Positions 12,165-22,437 of a stretch of 64,000 nt of DNA are shown here, piece after piece; positions within the stretch are counted from its first letter, which is position 1; every line of letters starts with the position of its first letter. The stretch is taken from positions 1 to 64,000 of the forward strand of contig JAIWNI010000042.1 of assembly GCA_025331435.1 (NCBI GenBank), read 5' to 3'. The notes under the pieces were generated by a model. The model did no database searches. It was not told where the DNA came from and saw only the letters and a program-made list of their open reading frames with translations. Both the position numbers and the translations under genes were made by a program. Origin of the DNA: Choanephora cucurbitarum (lineage: Eukaryota; Mucoromycota; Mucoromycetes; Mucorales; Choanephoraceae).

Positions 12165-12638
12165 ATGAGCACGACTTCCTTCATATATCCAAACTTCAAT
12201 GGATCTCAACATCATTCAAAAAAGGAAACCAAATCTCAAAAGAAAATGGACATAGATGCCTCTGTCTATCATTTACTTTCACTCTATCTTAGCAAAGATG
12301 CATTGACAAACAACACCTTGGTGTCCTCTAGAAAGCCAACTAAACACTATCGCAAACAGACATTGTACCGCACTTTCCGGCCACAAAAGTCATGGCTAGG
12401 TGAAGAAACAAAAGCTGAACATGACTTGGTTTTGGAAAGAAATACAATCAGCAATGCATTCATTCAAGTAGCTCAGTCAGCGAAAAAGAATGCCTCGACA
12501 AAGAAAACAACAAAGGCTGTCTCCTTCAGCAATACAGTTACTGTCGTCTTATCGCAAGACAATGTATCAATGAGGAGACTAAAGAATGAAGAGGAAGAAG
12601 AAGAATGCTTTGTAGATGCTTTGGAATACATTGTATGA
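12165..12638 (+). CDS. Small basic/acidic protein with a possible PP1-docking motif
   Basis: Single-exon ORF of 157 codons that I do not recognise by homology. The N-terminal 115 residues are basic and polar. Residues 117-121 are KAVSF, fitting the RVxF consensus ([RK]-x(0,1)-[VI]-x-[FW]) used to bind protein phosphatase 1, followed by SNTVTVV. The C-terminus is acidic (six Glu from residue 142). The annotated ATG lies immediately after a TATAAAAT sequence at 12157-12164. If that is a real TATA box, the transcript would start inside this ORF and Met28 (12246, MDIDASVYHLL) would be the true start, leaving about 130 residues. Codon use looks coding throughout. The PP1 role is inference from one short motif. 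Confidence 0.6.
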   Translation: MSTTSFIYPNFNGSQHHSKKETKSQKKMDIDASVYHLLSLYLSKDALTNNTLVSSRKPTKHYRKQTLYRTFRPQKSWLGEETKAEHDLVLERNTISNAFIQVAQSAKKNASTKKTTKAVSFSNTVTVVLSQDNVSMRRLKNEEEEEECFVDALEYIV

Positions 12639-14350
12639 ACAGCTTCCTTTTTTTTCTTTGACTGTTCTTTCTTTTGATATGTATAGATCAAGCCATGCCT
12701 TAAAAAACCAGCAAATGTAGATAGTAACATAGACTGCATCTTTTGTACATACTCATACCTCATGTGTTTCTTTTCTTTAATAAATAAATAAATAAGAGAA
12801 TCGTCATCTTATTTTATTGTATTTTAAGCATACATAGTTTATAGAAGCATCAGCTATAGCCAACCCGGGCTTCCTAATTTTCTCTTTCTTTTTTTGTTTG
12901 ACATGATCGTTGTTACACCATATAAAACGCTTCTACTATAATTGACAGCCAGTTCCTTAATTTGTACCACCTGCTCTTTTATTGTTTGAATTAAGACTTT
13001 GTTTCCCGAAATGTATAAAATTACCCAAGAGAGAAAAGGGTAAGTTTTTCTGCTCTATTTTTAAGGCAATGATTCATCAGGGGAAAGCTAAAATCAAATG
13101 TGAAGAAAAGCTTAGGATTTGAGGTATTTCGATTGTCTTTTCCTTCTTTTTTTTTTTTTTTTGAAGCAATGAGCATTGAGATCATTTTGTATTTCAAATG
13201 GAGATAAGTGGCTTTCATTTTCTGTTTGGTAATCTTATTAATGATGGTAATACTCCCCTTCTCCTCTAAAAACGGGACTGCTTTCTCTACCGTTTGTAAC
13301 ATACCTGTCGTTACCCGAAATTCTTAGAGAACAGCTATCAAGGAGCAAATACGTCCATTCGGCTTCGCTATCTCTTTCTCTCTCATATGATTATAGTAAT
13401 ATGGATACATTGCTGCAGCCATGTTACACTGTCAAAACGTATGATGTTAGTTTTTGAGGCTTAAACTTCTGGAAGCGAGTGATCAATTTCCCGACAATCG
13501 GGTAAATCAATTTGACAGCAGGGGAGAAAAATACACATCAAGCGGATTATTCGTTACCAGCTACAAACCCCATAGTACTCAGAAAATCTCATATACTACT
13601 AGGTCAAATTTCATAAAATTAGTCTACCTTATGTTCAAACATGCTCAACAAGAGTCATTGCCAGCTAATGAATAGCCTCTTCTAATAGAACCTCTTCAGC
13701 ATCTTGTCGCCATAACTGCATCGCTTGGTGAGGTCTAATTTTTTATCAAAAACTATAGTTTCTAGTGAGTCCGATAAGCCCTTTTTTTTTCAGAAATCTT
13801 ATTCTGTAGCATCGCTGTGACCTCAATACAAAATCACATGTGCTTAAAGCCTACAAATCAGTTTACAAGTAGAAAAAGAAAGCAGGAAATAGAGATAGAT
13901 CTGTAGACAAAACCATGTACCATTGAATCTGTCGTCATTTTTATCCCGTTATCAAGAAGAAGGAAGAGAAGCACTAAAACTTGCGTTAACAACTATGCTA
14001 GATTTTATTTTGTCTGAGACAGGGTATTATTTTTGACCGATGTTTACAAGACAACGACTCGATAACTAAAGAGTTGCTTTCTCTAAAACTTGCACCTTTG
14101 TATTTTTTCAATGCCATTTTAACAATCGTTATAGTAGAATGAGTACTAATTATCCTTCCACTTTATCTAAGTTTTCCTCAAGCAACAAATTAAAAAACTA
14201 ACCTACTTCTCAGTGTAAGCAAGCAAGAAACTAAATTATATAGCCACTGAAATGTTAATGACTAGAAACATAAAATTGAAGTTTGGTGTAACTCTAAAAA
14301 AAAGCCATAAACAATTTCGCGACCTTTTTCTTTTTCTTCTCATTTTGTCT
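12639..14350. other. Intergenic region, no gene recognised
   Basis: About 1.7 kb between two plus-strand genes. The longest minus-strand frame (13021-13302) is Lys/Phe-rich around a poly(T) run and looks random. No RNA gene, CRISPR-like array or transposon terminus seen. Confidence 0.5.
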
Positions 14351-15449
14351 ATGCAACGTATTATGAAGTTTATAGGTAAAGCCCAACTTTTTTTTTTACT
14401 TTCTTATGCTTCCATAGCTTACCAAGAGAGATAGATATTGGTGCTAATTTAACCGATCCTATGTTTCGGGGTATCTACCGAGGCAAACAAGCACACGCAG
14501 GTAAAGAAGAAGAAGAAAAAAAAAAAGAAAGCGAATCCTTATTTTCTTAGAATGATATAGACGACTTACATTTGGTTTTGCAGCGTGCTCGCGATGCTGG
14601 TGTACAAAAGATCTTTATCACTGGTACCAACTTGGAAGAATCAAAAGAGGCACTAGAGTTGATTGAACAAGATAAAGACAGTAAAGCAGCATACATCAAC
14701 ACCACTCTTTTATTGTATTCACCCTATTGTTTTTAGATTTTCTGTATTCTACTGTAGGCTGTCATCCTACTCGTTGTTCCGAATTCAAAGATTACAAAGA
14801 TGGCCCACAAGCTTACTATGACGCCCTCTTGAGCCTGGCCACTCACAAACGCGTGATTGCCATAGGCGAGTGTGGTCTTGATTACGACCGTCTTCAGTTC
14901 TGTGATGTAGCTACCCAAAAGGAATACTTTGTCAAGCAATTCGAACTCGCTGAAAAGACGCAGTTGCCAATGTTCCTCCATAACCGTAACACAGGCAATG
15001 ACTTTTATGAACTCATTCAAGAACACCGACATCGATTCACTGAGGGTGTGGTTCATTCGTTTACTGGATCAATGGAAGAGATGCAGAAGTTATGTTTTCT
15101 TGGTCTTTATATTGGTGTCAATGGGTGTTCTCTCAAGACTGAAGAAAATCTCCAAGTGGTCAAGGCGATCCCTGAAGAGCGCTTGATGATTGAGACAGAT
15201 GCACCTTGGTGTGATATTCGACCTACACATGCTTCTTATGCTTATCTGAGTCCAGAGGAGATCAAGACCTATGCACCTGCTGCCAAAAAGAAAGAGAAGT
15301 TCGAGATGGGTAGTATGGTCAAGTCCAGAAATGAACCAGCTACAATTGGTCTCGTATTACATGTTGTTGCTACTTTGCGTAATAAGGATCCTGTAGAACT
15401 ATCAGAGATTGTTTGGAAGAACACTCTGAATGTGTTCAAAGTTGAATAA
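14351..15449 (+). CDS. TATDN1: TatD-family deoxyribonuclease (TATDN1-like)
   Basis: Metal-dependent 3'-5' exonuclease/endonuclease of the TatD family, linked in eukaryotes to DNA repair and apoptotic DNA degradation. Four exons: 14351-14375, 14435-14500, 14561-14680 and 14737-15449, giving 307 residues. The start [16 protein letters not shown] matches the usual N-terminus, and a second in-frame ATG at 14363 is possible. Visible family landmarks are [23 protein letters not shown] (metal-binding Glu/Asp), FLHNRN, VHSFTG and METDAPW-like IETDAPWC. The acceptor used for exon 3 (ATAG before 14561) was chosen because it restores [16 protein letters not shown] nearer AG at 14550 would break the frame. 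All expected metal ligands appear present. Confidence 0.95.
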
Positions 15450-15906
15450 AGGAAATGTAGTCATGAACTTACAAATAAAGGAAATCGTGGTTTCGTATAA
15501 GCTATGTATAGTGGATTTCTGAAGTTGCTTAAATTTTGTTGCATATGTTGTCGTAGAGAGAGAGAGGACAAAGCAAAACTTAGAAAAAAAAAAAGAGGAA
15601 AAGCGAATTGGTATGAATTGAGTTAATCAAGTATAAAATGTCTCTTATGTAGGGAAGATAATGTCAAGATAGCATTTACAAAATCAAAAACCCTACACTA
15701 CTTGAAAGAAAAAAAAAATTCCTATTGAAGATCAGCCAATCAAATGATGAGTATCTTTCCAACTAGAGAGTGATACAGCCCAAAAAAAATAGAGAAGAGA
15801 GAGGAAAAAGTTTATTGTGGTTTGCATAAACAATATTTAAACAGCGATAGTAGAAAAGTACATATGGAATAGAATGGGTCATTTAAGTTTATTATAATAA
15901 AATGAA
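15450..15906. other. Intergenic region between convergent genes
   Basis: About 460 bp separating the TatD stop from the Rpt2 stop. A/T-rich with AATAAA-like sequences, consistent with two 3' UTRs. No other feature seen. Confidence 0.5.
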
Positions 15907-17381
15907 TTAAAGATAAAGGCCTTCAGGTGTACCTTCACTCTTTCTGTATAACACCTTCTCCTTAGCTTTACGGAAATCATCAGCAACTACCTTCATACGA
16001 CGTTCACGCAAGGCCATTAAACCAGCTTCTGTGCAAATAGCCTTGATATCAGCACCCGATAAATCGTCCTTGGACATGACGAATTCTTCGAGATCAACAT
16101 CATCAGCCAATGTCATCCTTGAGGTGTGAATGTTGAAAATTCTACGCTTTGTCTTGACATCAGGTAAGGGGAATTCAATCTTTCTATCGATACGACCTGG
16201 ACGAATCAAGGCAGGATCTAAACTGTCGATCTTGTTGGTAGCCATGATCACCTTAACATCGCCTCGAGAATCGAAACCATCCAATTGGTTTAGGAGTTCC
16301 AACATGGTACGTTGAATTTCACGTTCACCTCCAGAAGTAGAATCATAACGCTTTGTACCGACAGCATCAATTTCATCAATAAACACAATGGCAGGTGCAT
16401 TCTCTTCGGCCACACGGAAAAGTTCACGTACTAACTTGGGACCATCACCCAGGTATTTCTGAATCAATTCTGAACCGACAATTCTCAAGAAAGTAGCACT
16501 TGTCTGGTTGGCAACAGCCTTTGCCAACAATGTTTTACCTGTACCGGGCACACCATATAGAATGACACCCTTGGGTGGTTTGATACCCATTTCTTCATAG
16601 AGTTCAGGATGTGTCAAGGGTAATTCGACTGCTTCTTTGATTTCCTGTACTTGTTGTTCAAGACCACCAATATCTGCATAAGACTCAGTAGGAGCCTTCT
16701 CGAGCTTCATCACGCTGACCATAGGGTCTGTATCATCAGCCAAGACACCGACAACAGACATGGTCTTGTGGTGCAGCAATACACTACAGCCAGGCTCTAA
16801 TAAATCTTTATCGACAAAACTCATGACAGAGACATAGTATTCGGGTCCTGTAGCTGAGGAGACAATGACATGGTCATCATCAATAATTTCTTCCAAAGAA
16901 CCTACAGTCATTGGTGAACCACGCAAATCGTCTACGCGTGTACGTTCCTCTTGATCGCGTTCTTCTTGAGGCTTTAAACGTTCTTGGTTCTGCACAAACT
17001 CTTCTTCCAACAACAAGTAATCTTTGATACGTTCCATCTTTAACATCTTGAGACGACAACGAGTGGTGGGGAAAACTACAGAATTGAAATCAGCATCATT
17101 CCAATGTCAGCCATGCGATGATTACCTTGAGGTAACTTGGCAGAAGTGTCAGGTCCTCTCTTCTTCTTTTTGCCTACACGAGTGGGTACAGGGGGTTCCC
17201 ACTTCTTCTTCTTATCCTTATCCTACAACACATGTCAGCTTCTTTACTTTATTAAAAACTCAACTATGGCTAACCTTATCCTTTTTGTCATTGCCTCTAG
17301 GCATACCAGATTGTGAGTTACCCTAATTTCAAGTTAATTCTCTTGTTTCAATTGAATTCTAAATGAGACTATTTTTACCAT
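15907..17381 (-). CDS. RPT2: 26S proteasome regulatory ATPase Rpt2 (PSMC1)
   Basis: AAA+ ATPase of the 19S base that unfolds substrates and opens the 20S gate. Four coding exons: 17381-17379 (the ATG alone), 17322-17275, 17222-17126 and 17075-15907, giving 438 residues (human PSMC1 is 440). The N-terminus MGNSQSG is the conserved N-myristoylation signal of Rpt2. A coiled coil and OB domain follow. The Walker A is GVPGTGKT (about 224-231; many orthologues have GPPGTGKT), the Walker B ends in FIDEID, and there are Arg fingers near RPGRIDR. The C-terminus LYL is the HbYX gate-opening motif. Neighbours are unrelated. Identification is essentially certain from near-continuous conservation. Confidence 0.98.
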
Positions 17382-17776
17382 TTTTTGTTGATTCTTATAT
17401 ACAAAAGAAAAAAAAAGAAAGAAATACGCGCAAGTTTTCGCTTTTTCTTTTAGGAACGTAATTAAAGTACGTCAGCTTCGTGACTTGTGCTTATCAGCGG
17501 ACATTTAAAGGCATAAAGTTTGCTTGAATTTGTCTCTCTACTCTTTAAGTTTTTTTATTTTTTCGTGTAGTTTGAGTACTATGTAACTGTCATTCTTTTC
17601 ATTCCATTGCTCATCACTCAACTGTTCTCTATTAGGGCACCAAAGAAGCTGAGTAAGAAGCCATTGTTTGGAAGAAAAGTAAGCTAGTACTAGGCAATAT
17701 CTATTCTTACTGAATAAAATCGAATTAGGCACATCATGGCTCAGATAGTGAAACAGAATATGAAGGACCATTGAAT
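17382..17776. other. Divergent intergenic region with possible upstream exon of the Ies6-like gene
   Basis: Promoter space between Rpt2 and the plus-strand Ies6-like gene. The frame upstream of the annotated ATG at 17777 is open back to about 17729 and reads acidic residues (SDSETEYEGPLN) after a TTAG acceptor-like site. An additional 5' exon is possible, but I could not find its start codon. Confidence 0.4.
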
Positions 17777-18160
17777 ATGCTGACAGCCAACAAATCATTC
17801 AAAAATAAAGCATACAAAAACACAAAAAAGAACAAGAACCTAAAGCAGATATTGACCTTAGAGCGTGAACAATCCTATGCTTTTGATGTGCCTACATGTA
17901 AACTATGCCTTTATCTTCTTTCACTAGAACAAAAACTAATTCATCTTTTTTGATATCTAGATGAAAACATTGAATGCGCACCCTCTGTTCAACCACAAAA
18001 GAAATACTGTGATATCACAGGATTAGAAGCCAAATATACAGATCCTAAAACAGGCTTACGATACCATAATGCAGAGATCTATCAATTTATACGTACACTA
18101 GGTGTGCCTAATGTTCAAGCCTATCTAGGCAGCCGAAATGCAGCTGTTGTTCTGAAATAA
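17777..18160 (+). CDS. IES6: Ies6/INO80C-like protein with YL1 C-terminal domain
   Basis: Small subunit of the INO80 chromatin remodeller, part of the Arp5-Ies6 module. Two exons: 17777-17897 and 17961-18160, giving 106 residues. Landmarks are the FKNKAYKNTKKNKNLKQIL segment typical of Ies6/INO80C and, after the intron, a YL1_C domain: KYCDITGLEAKYTDPKTGLRYHN followed by a conserved Tyr/Leu-rich end. The protein is shorter than yeast Ies6 (166 residues) and may have an unseen 5' exon, because the frame is open upstream with acidic residues. Its stop lies only 8 bp from the stop of the convergent ankyrin gene. Confidence 0.8.
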
Positions 18161-18168
18161 AAGAGTGT

Positions 18169-18749
18169 TTATTTAAATACCACTTCAAACTCTTCATCAG
18201 AATCATTGTCCATGTCATAGCCTCTCAAGCCCTGATCAATCAGATCACGCATGTCGTCTGTTCTTCCCATCACATAATCAGCTACTGATGAATTAGCCTT
18301 GTTCTTGATACGTGGGTCAGCACCTGCATCTAAAAGTGCACTGACCATACTCAAGGCTACTTCGGGATCTTCGTCGTACTGTACAGCTAAATGAAGTGGT
18401 GTGTTGCCTTCTTTGAGATTGCGACTGTTGATTTCGATGCCAGGTTGAGAAAGTAAAATTTCAAGACAAGTGAGTGAACCAAAACGAGCACTTGGGTTTC
18501 ATACAATTAGTCTTTATATGAGAATGTGGTTATAAAAAAAGAAAATTTACGCGTAATGAAGTGCTGTGTCGCCTAAGGGATCTGCATAATTGACATTCAC
18601 TTCGGGCTCTTTCAACACATCTTCCAACATCTCATCTTGGTCATTTCTACAGGCTGCCAATAACAAATCGTCTAGTGGCGGTTATGTTGAGTCAGCTAGG
18701 TCGCATAGTGTTCTATCGGATGCTTACTGTCTGTTGTTCCTTGATCCAT
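18169..18749 (-). CDS. Ankyrin-repeat protein (small, Yar1-like size)
   Basis: Three exons: 18749-18728, 18671-18551 and 18490-18169, giving 154 residues. It contains three to four ankyrin repeats: a DLLLAACRND capping unit, GDTALHYAARFGSLTCLEILL, GNTPLHLAVQYDEDPEVALSM, and a final unit with LLDAGADPRIKNK. The tail is acidic (DMDNDSDEEFEVVF). Small cytoplasmic ankyrin proteins with an acidic tail include yeast Yar1, a ribosomal protein S3 chaperone, but the similarity seen here is only the general layout. Splice sites were set by restoring HYAARFG. It lies tail to tail with the Ies6-like gene and about 95 bp upstream of the stop of the next minus-strand gene. Confidence 0.85.
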
Positions 18750-18844
18750 GACTTTAAAGAAGAAAAGGAAAAAAGAGAGGAATTTTCGCTCATTAAAAAA
18801 AAAAGAGTATCTGGACACATTTTATGCATTCAAAAATGGGATAA

Positions 18845-19809
18845 TTAAGGACAAACAAAAAAGGATTGTGGTGCAAATACAGAAGTTGTTCGCCAGACAA
18901 TACCAGCAATATAATAAACAACCCGAAACTTAATGTTCAGGCTTTCTTTAGGCGTACTTGTTTCCTCAGGCCAGCAAGAAGTAAGTAAGGTACGTAGTAA
19001 TGGATTAGAAGCAGTGCGTGTGAGATTGATAGAGATGGGCACATTAATGATCTGATCTAGAGATTGAGGCCTTAATGTAAGTCGACCACTGCTTCCTCTA
19101 CCAAATATTTCGCCTGAATACACCTCAATCACACTGACATCAAAGTTCTGTATGTTGGTAGGAACCCAGTTGACCATATTGTTGACAGTGAAATTAACAC
19201 TCCAGGTTGCTTCCATTGTTGTATTGGAATAATTTGCTGTTGTGTTGTCAGCTAAGCCAGCTTCTAAAAAGAACAAGGTAGGGTTTCTTGGCCAGACAAA
19301 ATACCAAACAATACCCACCACCAGAATAAAGGTAAACAGGCCGAATACTGCCCATCGACCCTGAATGCCTAATCGAGCCCACCAAGGCTTCTTTTTGACA
19401 GGCACTAACATCTCCTGTTTGACTTGTGGCTGGCTTTCAAACTCTTGATCATAATAGGTATTGTCTTGATAGATAGGTCCTGCTTGTTTTTGTGGTGCAT
19501 CGAAACTGGGTAATTCTTGGTCAGGATAGATAGGGTCTGTATTGGGTAAAGGAGTGTCGGGTCTGTATTGTTGTTGCAGAGGGCTGGTTCTTTTTCTCGA
19601 GTATGGGTCTTGTTGATGGCTATAATTACTTATAGATCCAGTATGTGAGTGTGTATAAGGCATGCTTTGCTCGGAAGGTGCATAGTGCGGGTCTGTAGAG
19701 TATGAGTGAGCAGTTCTTTTCTTTTCTTTACTAGTTTACCTGTAAAAGGTGAATTTCGATTTGCTCGGTAGGGATCATTGATTTGTTGATGTTGGTTTCC
19801 CTGATACAT
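18845..19809 (-). CDS. Single-pass membrane protein with LEA2-like extracytoplasmic domain
   Basis: Two exons: 19809-19740 and 19692-18845, giving 305 residues. The first 110 residues are polar and rich in Gln, Tyr, Pro and Ser, without a signal peptide. A basic juxtamembrane stretch (VKKKPWWARLG) precedes one hydrophobic helix (AVFGLFTFILVVGIVWYFVW). The remaining 150 residues form a beta-rich domain with several N-glycosylation sequons (NTT, NYS, NFT, NLT) and a LEA2-like pattern. Fungal proteins of this layout are typically type II plasma membrane or ER proteins of unknown function. The intron is 47 nt. The second exon begins TDPHYAPSEQ. A 12-nt C run (coding strand) lies just upstream of the start. 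Confidence 0.75.
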
Positions 19810-19857
19810 TTCAATAGACTACACAAAAGGGAAGAAAAAGAGGAAAAACGAAAAAAA

Positions 19858-19869
19858 GGGGGGGGGGGG
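19858..19869. repeat. 12-nt G homopolymer in a purine tract
   Basis: Twelve consecutive G flanked by poly(A), 49 bp upstream of the LEA2-like start codon on the opposite strand, where it reads as a C run. It is unusual in this A/T-rich sequence and prone to slippage and assembly error. Confidence 0.8.
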
Positions 19870-20536
19870 AAAGAGCGAAAGAAAAAAAAAATTACGGAAA
19901 TTAAAATATTAATAGAGTTGTTAAAAAAAAAAAAGACCACTGATCTGAACATTTTAAAAGTAGGTTACACACTGGCAGAATGACAACAAAAGTAAAGGAG
20001 AACATATGAGGCGTTTGTGTTTTTCTAAGTGTTTATTCCATTGAATCACTTTCATTTTTCAGCCAAATGTGTTTCAAAAAAAAAGCATAGCTTGAATTAA
20101 ACTTGAAACGCTAAAGAATTCTCAAAAGTTATGATGTGTCTTGCCAAGCAATTAACACTCTTTTAGATAATTCAGGACAGAGACAACCATTGAGCATCTG
20201 TGCACTGCATCAACAACGCGTTGCGTTCCCCCCCTTTAATTCTTATTCTCTATAAAATCCCCCTTTAGGTTTAGAATCCATTGCTGCAGCATATAAATAA
20301 GAATGCATGTTTACCTATTTTTGAGAAATAAAGAAAAAAAAAAGCATCTAGATATGCTGAAACATAACATAGCAAGATTCGGTATGCAGAAAATGATGAC
20401 TTGTAAGTGAATACATAGTAATGTCTTTGCTAAGGGTAAAATCTGCCTTTTCGTCAATCTGTACAGGCTCAAATGGAACAGGTTTCGTTTAATTGGTATT
20501 AATTTACATAAAGAAGATTTATTAATTTAAATCATT
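19870..20536. other. Intergenic region, no gene recognised
   Basis: About 670 bp between the LEA2-like 5' end and the pectin methylesterase 3' end. At 20226-20310 the plus strand has CT-rich and C-rich runs, a TATAAAA sequence and a second TATAAATA. This looks promoter-like, but no ORF or RNA gene could be recognised downstream before the convergent gene. Confidence 0.4.
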
Positions 20537-21600
20537 CTAAACGGAAGTATCAATCCAAGAGACAGAGCCAAAGACACCACTAACAGAGTAACCATTGGCT
20601 TGAGACTGACTCAACTTGGTAACGAAAGCACGACCAGTAAGAGAGGCACGAGCACCCTTGTTACCGAATTCACCAAACAAGACATGAGAAGTACGAGGAT
20701 CAGTAGGACTCCATTCAGACCAGCCGGCTTGCTTGATATGAGCATCAATAGTGGAGTAAATGAAGACGACACGAGCATATTGGCTCCAGGGTCGACCCAA
20801 GTAATTGGTGTTGGCTGTGTTGGTTGAAGATGTGTAAGAAAGAGAAGGATTAGCAGTTTTGGCAATAGGGCCACTGGGGACTGTGGCCTTAGTGGTACAG
20901 CTGTTAAAGTACAAGCCTCCTGCAGCACTGCTAGAAACTCTGTTGTGAGCCGTGATGAAACCAACAGCATTAGAAGCAATAGTACAGCTTTGGAAATAAC
21001 CTAGTTTATTTTAAAGGGCCAATGAGATGGTTTGCTTTTCTTCAAATCAATCAAGTAGCACTTACCGGTACCATAACCATAGATAAAGTCAACAGAACCT
21101 TCAATGTAACAGCTCTTGAAATAAGAAGTGGCATTGGAGTTAATCAAAAGAGTATCTTGGAAACCATAGATACTACAGCGATAGAAACCAACTTGTTGAC
21201 CTTGAATATTGACAGCAACAGTAGCAATGTTTGTGGTTTGCTTGTAGGTGTTGGCAATAGTGATATCGTAGAATCGAACATTGCTACCAGTAACGCTAAC
21301 GACGGCCTTTTCGGTGGCAACACTGTTACGATCTTGAGTGTCGTGAGCAATGGCATATTGAACCACGACATTACCACTTCCCTTCTTGGTCAAGACAACA
21401 TTGGAGCGATTGATATTCAATCTTTCATTGTAAGTACCTGGAGAAATGTTAATGGTATATGAAGTTGAGCCGCTAGGGATACTGGCCAAAGCAGCAGAGA
21501 TAGTCTTGTATTGACAAGAGGAACACACATCAATGGTAGCAGCCAAAGCCAAGCTTGTGTAAGTAAAGAAGGCAAACAGAATATTCAGAGAAAACTTCAT
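20537..21600 (-). CDS. Secreted pectin methylesterase (pectinesterase, CE8)
   Basis: Removes methyl esters from homogalacturonan, preparing pectin for polygalacturonases and lyases, outside the cell. Two exons: 21600-21066 and 21000-20537, giving 332 residues, a usual fungal length. A clear signal peptide (MKFSLNILFAFFTYTSLALA) is followed by mature ATIDVCSS. The right-handed beta-helix contains the family motifs: GFQDTL with the acid/base Asp149, DFIYG with the nucleophile Asp171, and LGRPW near residue 247. Several N-glycosylation sequons are present. All catalytic residues are kept, so an active enzyme is expected. No other pectinase gene lies in the window. A TATA box at -70 fits a regulated, strongly expressed gene. 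Confidence 0.96.
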
Positions 21601-21668
21601 TATTTCAAAGTGTAACTAAGAAAAGATTTTTTTTTAAACTACTAATGAAAGAAAAAGACAACTGTCTG

Positions 21669-21676
21669 TATTTATA
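21669..21676 (-). promoter_or_regulatory. TATA box of the pectin methylesterase gene
   Basis: TATAAAT on the minus strand, about 70 nt upstream of the ATG at 21600, in context GGCTATAAATAC. Its distance is right for a fungal TATA promoter. A GC-rich inverted repeat (GGGG-AGG-CCCC) lies further upstream at 21810-21820. Function is inferred from sequence and position only. Confidence 0.5.
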
Positions 21677-22336
21677 GCCTCACTTTATCTGATTGAATCA
21701 AAGAAATCAAAAAGAAAAATTAAACTACAGATAGTGTAACATGTTGCCATTCAGCGATCATAGGTGTAAGGAAAAAGACACCATGTGTTTGAAGGAAAAA
21801 TATAGCTTTGGGGAGGCCCCGTCTGTACTCATTTGTCATACATCAATCCTTTTTGTCATCCTTAAATCCAAAGAGTACTTAGCATCGGATAAGAACTGCA
21901 CTTACTAATCGAGGTAAGTAAAACCCTTTGTCTTACGGTCGATTTCTTTCCTTTTTTGAGCAAATAAAGCAAGCACTTGAAACTGTAACAATGAATTATA
22001 AAACAAAGTATTTCAAATGTAGTTGACAAAAGTACTTCTGTTGTACTCAAATGCAAATTGACTTGGCAAGCTCCCATCTTATTATCGAAAAGGAACACAC
22101 TACTGATCATTATTCCTTCTTGATTTGCTCTAGATATCTCTTGTCGAACTCTACTTACTCTGCTTTTAAATATTATGCTGTACTACCACCGAACGTGGAT
22201 TGAGTTGGCTTGTATAACGAGTAAATATAGTATTTGACAATATTGGACTAGAACATGTTTCCGCTAATAGTGTCGTCAATTGAAAAACAGAGGAAGTGGT
22301 TAATTGCGTTGTTTCGATAACACAAAGAAGAAGAAG

Positions 22337-22437
22337 GGATCAATGATAAAGCCAAGTCTCTGACCTCTGGCATATATTGAAGTTGGAACAATACAGAAAA
22401 GATTAGCATGGTCTCTGCATAAGGATCAATGATAAAG
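22337..22437. repeat. 15-nt direct repeats flanking the U6-like segment
   Basis: The sequence GGATCAATGATAAAG occurs at 22337-22351 and again at 22423-22437, on either side of the U6-like segment. The second copy begins inside the U6-like AAGGAT. This arrangement resembles a target-site duplication formed on insertion, or a microhomology-mediated duplication. No other copy was noticed in the window. Confidence 0.7.
22356..22426 (+). pseudogene. Degenerate, 3'-truncated U6 snRNA copy
   Basis: From 22371 to 22426 the sequence follows the conserved U6 core: CATATATTGAAGTTGGAAC, AATACAGA, AAGATTAGCATGG, CTGCATAAGGAT. U6 is the catalytic snRNA of the spliceosome. The invariant ACAGAGA box is ACAGAAA here. 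The CCCC preceding CTGC is replaced by TCT, and the 5' stem-loop (22356-22370) does not pair in the usual way. The 3' part (GACACGCAAATTCG and internal stem-loop) is replaced by unrelated sequence. The mutations at essential positions and the truncation indicate a non-functional copy. Direct repeats of 15 nt flank it. No Pol III terminator or upstream TATA specific to U6 was seen. Confidence 0.72.

Noticed and set aside
13021..13302. 93-codon minus-strand ORF
   Set aside because: Passes through a poly(T)/Lys run, has no upstream promoter or homology, and codon use looks random.
16538..16565. Walker A Val (GVPGTGKT) in Rpt2 as a defect
   Set aside because: The second position varies in the family (yeast Rpt2 has Ala), and the catalytic Lys and Thr are present.
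20226..20310. Promoter-like stretch with C-rich runs and TATAAAA
   Set aside because: No ORF or RNA gene could be found downstream on the plus strand before the convergent pectin methylesterase, so kept only as a note in the intergenic entry.
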